Positions 14,067 through 16,423 of a stretch of DNA of 16,423 nucleotides are shown in pieces. Each line of letters starts with the position of its first letter. Positions within the stretch are counted from its first letter, which is position 1. The stretch is from JABIKK01 sp964622835 (GTDB lineage: Archaea > Nanobdellota > Nanobdellia > SCGC-AAA011-G17 > UBA489). The position numbers and the translations under genes are program-made. The stretch lies in NCBI GenBank assembly GCA_964622835.1, contig CAZUSA010000008.1, forward strand, positions 1 to 16,423. The letters are read 5' to 3'. The notes below the pieces were generated by a model. The model saw only the letters and a list, made by a program, of their open reading frames with translations, did no database searches and was not told the DNA's origin.

Positions 14067-15488
14067 CTACTTGAGATTACTCTGAATAATCTGCATTACT
14101 TTCTTACCGTCAACTTTACCACGATATTTCTTCATAATCACACCCATCAACCCATTGGGTGATACATCCTTATTTTTTTGAACGAGTTTAGTAATTTCTT
14201 GTTCTACGTCACCAACAGCAACTTTCTTGAATTGAGTAATATCAAGTTTTTTACCCTGTGCACTTGCTGCTAATAACTCGACAATAGCTGATTCATCAAT
14301 CTTCTTTTGTTCTAACGCTTTCAATACTAGTTTGAAATGTTCTTGCTTAAGGGTCCTTGTACCAAACCGCTTTGTAATTTCTTTCGGCACTTCAACTAAT
14401 GTTCTAGCAATTAATTCTGGTGCAAGTTTGAATTGTTTAACATACGATACAAAGTGTTCATTGTCTAATACTTCATGTGCCAATTGTGGAGATAACTTAT
14501 ATTGTTTTTCTAACTTCATAACTCTTTCAGTTAATAGTTCAGGACGTTTAATCTGTTTTAACCATGACGATGTTATTGCAATAGGAGGAACATCTGTTTC
14601 AGGATACATTCGTGCAGCACCAGGCATCGGACGTAAAAATGATGTTGTAAAATTCTTATCCGCCTTACGCACATGAGATGAACATTTCTTCTTTGCTTTA
14701 ATATCAGCTAATTCACGTTTAATCTCAAAATCAATGACCTTAGGAATACTCCGTAAATCCTGGAACCCCTTAATTTCAACCCGTGGATGACCTTTAATAG
14801 ATACATTAACATCTTGCCGAATAGAACCAATACCCCGACGTACTTTTTCTGTAGACCGTAAGATCATACCAAGAATGCTTGCAACTTCCTTACAATGATC
14901 AGGATCTTTAATGGAAGCATCTGTTGCAATCTCAATTAAAGGCACACCTAACCGATCCAAACGATACCGAACATGATCAACTTTTTCTTCAACTTTCTTT
15001 GCAGACTCTTCTTCCAAACAAATACTATCAACAACAACATTCCCTTTAGATGTTTTGATAACACCACCTGTTGCAATTAACATTGTACGTTGGAAACCAG
15101 AAACATTCGAACCATCAATTACTGTTTTTCTCATCACACGAATTTCATCAACAGGTGTTGCATCCAATAATAATGCAACTTGTAATGCAACATCTAACGC
15201 ATCTTTGTTTACTTCATGTGGTGGTTCTTCATCTAATTCAACTAAACATGCAGACGTAGAACATCCTTCATACAAAAACCGTTTATTTTTTTCACGTTCA
15301 TATGAAGCGGCGGCGTCAACTTTACCTGTTTCTCCAGCAACAGCGCGTAACTTCCGTTCTATTTGAATATCAATAGGAGCATCATCATGAACTATAGAAG
15401 GACAATGACAAAATAACTTATGTGTTTCTAACTGCTGATGAATTTCAACACCACACTTAAATCCCACTTTCTTATAGTCCAAATCCAT
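14067..15488 (-). CDS. gatE: Glutamyl-tRNA(Gln) amidotransferase subunit E, lacking the GAD insertion
   Basis: The product has 473 residues; archaeal GatE is usually about 620-635. GatE binds Glu-tRNA-Gln, phosphorylates its glutamyl group and amidates it with ammonia from GatD. GatE-type landmarks are GFKCGVEIHQQLETHKLFC (9-27), RLDRLGVPLIEIATD (176-190), IRQDVNVSIKGHPRVEIKG (223-241), FLRPMPGAARMYPETDVPP (284-302, GatE rather than GatB form), a helical domain, and the YqeY-like tail ending in the SPNGLMGVIMKKYRGKVDGK stretch. The AspRS-like GAD insertion normally lies before FLRPMPGAARMYPE; here about 20 residues bridge the gap (262-283). The ATG at 15488 is preferred over an in-frame GTG at 15503, because it begins at the family N-terminus and lies 26 nt from a TATA box. 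Confidence 0.92.
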   Translation of the reverse strand: MDLDYKKVGFKCGVEIHQQLETHKLFCHCPSIVHDDAPIDIQIERKLRAVAGETGKVDAAASYEREKNKRFLYEGCSTSACLVELDEEPPHEVNKDALDVALQVALLLDATPVDEIRVMRKTVIDGSNVSGFQRTMLIATGGVIKTSKGNVVVDSICLEEESAKKVEEKVDHVRYRLDRLGVPLIEIATDASIKDPDHCKEVASILGMILRSTEKVRRGIGSIRQDVNVSIKGHPRVEIKGFQDLRSIPKVIDFEIKRELADIKAKKKCSSHVRKADKNFTTSFLRPMPGAARMYPETDVPPIAITSSWLKQIKRPELLTERVMKLEKQYKLSPQLAHEVLDNEHFVSYVKQFKLAPELIARTLVEVPKEITKRFGTRTLKQEHFKLVLKALEQKKIDESAIVELLAASAQGKKLDITQFKKVAVGDVEQEITKLVQKNKDVSPNGLMGVIMKKYRGKVDGKKVMQIIQSNLK

Positions 15489-15510
15489 TGTAAGAAACCA
15501 CACACCGATG

Positions 15511-15518
15511 TTTATAAA
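15511..15518 (-). promoter_or_regulatory. TATA box of gatE, containing the gatD stop codon
   Basis: TTTATAAA is centred 26 nt before the gatE ATG at 15488. The gatD stop codon TAA (15514-15512) and most of the preceding Leu codon lie within it, so the gatE core promoter is embedded in the end of gatD. Confidence 0.5.
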
Positions 15519-16423
15519 TCGTGTGGAAATTCTCGTTCTTGTGAGCGTTCCGTTAATTCACCACGTACGTTTTCACCATACAACTCACGCACTTTAGCCT
15601 TAGGATAATTACTTAAGAGCCATAATAACTTGATATACGCTGTTTCAGGGTGGATATCAGTATGATCTCCTAAGACACCAAGCGCTTTAATCTTACGTCC
15701 GTACGAATAGACGTTCATATTAATTCTTCCAAAAATACATTGTGTTGTCATAACAACAGGCATGGTTTTTGCTAAACTCTTTAACGTATTGTAAATCTTT
15801 GTATTTTCTTTTGTAAACTCATCAATTTCATCAACAGGTCCGTTACCTAAACCAGTTCCTTCAATAATTAATCCATGATACTTATTGTAAAATGCTAACT
15901 CTTTAGCTTTCATGTTCGGGTGTAATTTGTAAAAACCAACATTAATTTTAGGGTTAAATGGTTTTACTGTAAATGTACCACCATCTTTTTTCTTTCTATA
16001 GTGTTTACTTTTGTATGTAATTTTCTTTCTACTCACAACTGCTAACGGTTGTGCGTTAACGGGTAAAAATGCGTTCCGTTGTGAACTATGTAATTTTCTA
16101 GCCTTACACCCCTGTATGATATGACAATCTTTACTATTTGTTGTTCCATGACCACAGACGCCCACATCAGAAAAATCAGACTCTGCCAAGAACTTAACAG
16201 CACAAAATAAGTTTAAAGCTGCATCAGAACTGCCACGATCAGACGAACGCTGTGCATACACCATTAACACAGGTACAGGAAGGTTTTCTAACATAAAACT
16301 TAAGGCAGCAGACGTATACGCTAACGTATCAGTCCCTTGGGTCACAATAATGCCATCAACACCCTTCTTTACTTCTTTTTCAATAGCTTTTGCAATAAGA
16401 TTGTAATGGTTAACATTCATATC
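15512..16423 (-). CDS. gatD: Glutamyl-tRNA(Gln) amidotransferase subunit D (5'-partial)
   Basis: The C-terminal 304 codons or so of an asparaginase-like subunit that frees ammonia from glutamine or asparagine for GatE. The frame is open to the window edge (GAT before the ATG at 16420, reading DMNVNHYNLIA), so the Met there is internal and the N-terminal domain with the first catalytic Thr lies beyond. Visible motifs are VTQGTDTLAYTSAAL with the catalytic Thr-Asp pair, YAQRSSDRGSSDAALNL, GHGTTNSKDCHI, IIEGTGLGNGP, VMTTQCIFGRINMNVYSYGR and the GatD-typical HTDIHPETAYIKLLWLLS. Full-length family members have about 430 residues. It is followed by gatE after 23 nt. GatDE is found only in archaea. 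Confidence 0.93.
   Translation of the reverse strand, partial: DMNVNHYNLIAKAIEKEVKKGVDGIIVTQGTDTLAYTSAALSFMLENLPVPVLMVYAQRSSDRGSSDAALNLFCAVKFLAESDFSDVGVCGHGTTNSKDCHIIQGCKARKLHSSQRNAFLPVNAQPLAVVSRKKITYKSKHYRKKKDGGTFTVKPFNPKINVGFYKLHPNMKAKELAFYNKYHGLIIEGTGLGNGPVDEIDEFTKENTKIYNTLKSLAKTMPVVMTTQCIFGRINMNVYSYGRKIKALGVLGDHTDIHPETAYIKLLWLLSNYPKAKVRELYGENVRGELTERSQEREFPHDL

Noticed and set aside
15489..15503. GTG at 15503 as the gatE start, adding MWFLT
   Set aside because: The family begins close to the ATG at 15488, and the TATA box is 26 nt from that ATG but only about 11 nt from the GTG.
1..16423. CRISPR arrays, insertion sequences, prophage genes, long direct repeats
   Set aside because: No regularly spaced repeats, transposase-like proteins or phage structural proteins were seen; the only mobile-type gene is the homing endonuclease.

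Overview
The window reads as a gene-dense archaeal chromosome segment, most likely from a small-genome DPANN-type lineage (Woesearchaeota or Pacearchaeota-like). That lineage call is inference. The archaeal call rests on ribosomal protein eL15, archaeal-type ProRS with a C-terminal Cys domain and terminal Tyr, archaeal AsnRS, the archaea-specific GatDE amidotransferase, a tRNA-Arg with a bulge-helix-bulge intron, an ADP-forming acyl-CoA synthetase beta subunit, and A/T-rich TATA-like boxes about 25-27 nt before many start codons. Intergenic gaps are tiny, and convergent genes abut or overlap at their stop codons.

Layout. The left edge (1-68, minus) holds the N-terminus of a membrane protein cut by the window. 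An MFS-like transporter (186-1319, +) and eL15 (1423-1995, +) follow. Next come a small membrane protein (1992-2315, -) and a DHH phosphoesterase (2367-3407, +), divergent from one palindromic TATA box. An acetyl-CoA synthetase (ADP-forming) beta subunit (3400-4023, -) and a secreted transglutaminase-like protein (4075-6006, +) are arranged the same way. ProRS (6007-7437, -) and an MscS channel (7470-8543, -) lead to an intron-containing tRNA-Arg(UCG) (8590-8699, -). A LAGLIDADG homing endonuclease gene (8685-9428, -) runs into the 5' end of that tRNA gene. A VKOR-like thiol oxidase (9494-9865, -) and an unannotated 47-residue membrane peptide (9916-10059, +) form a third divergent pair. A single-span protein with a coiled coil (10056-10988, -) follows.

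The right third is a minus-strand block for aspartate/asparagine/glutamine decoding: gatD (partial) -> gatE -> aspS -> asnS -> a 107-residue unknown protein. AspRS and AsnRS charge tRNA-Asp and tRNA-Asn. GatDE converts Glu-tRNA-Gln to Gln-tRNA-Gln, replacing the GlnRS that archaea generally lack.

Most notable observations: (1) AspRS is of the bacterial type yet lacks the GAD insertion, and neighbouring GatE lacks its homologous GAD insertion too. (2) The endonuclease ORF reads through the tRNA-Arg promoter and takes its last four codons and stop from the tRNA gene; its Arg codons are almost all AGA/AGG, whereas eL15 and the transporter use mostly CGN. (3) Three divergent gene pairs have gaps of 51, 51 and 50 bp, each with one near-symmetric TATA box at or within 2 bp of the midpoint.
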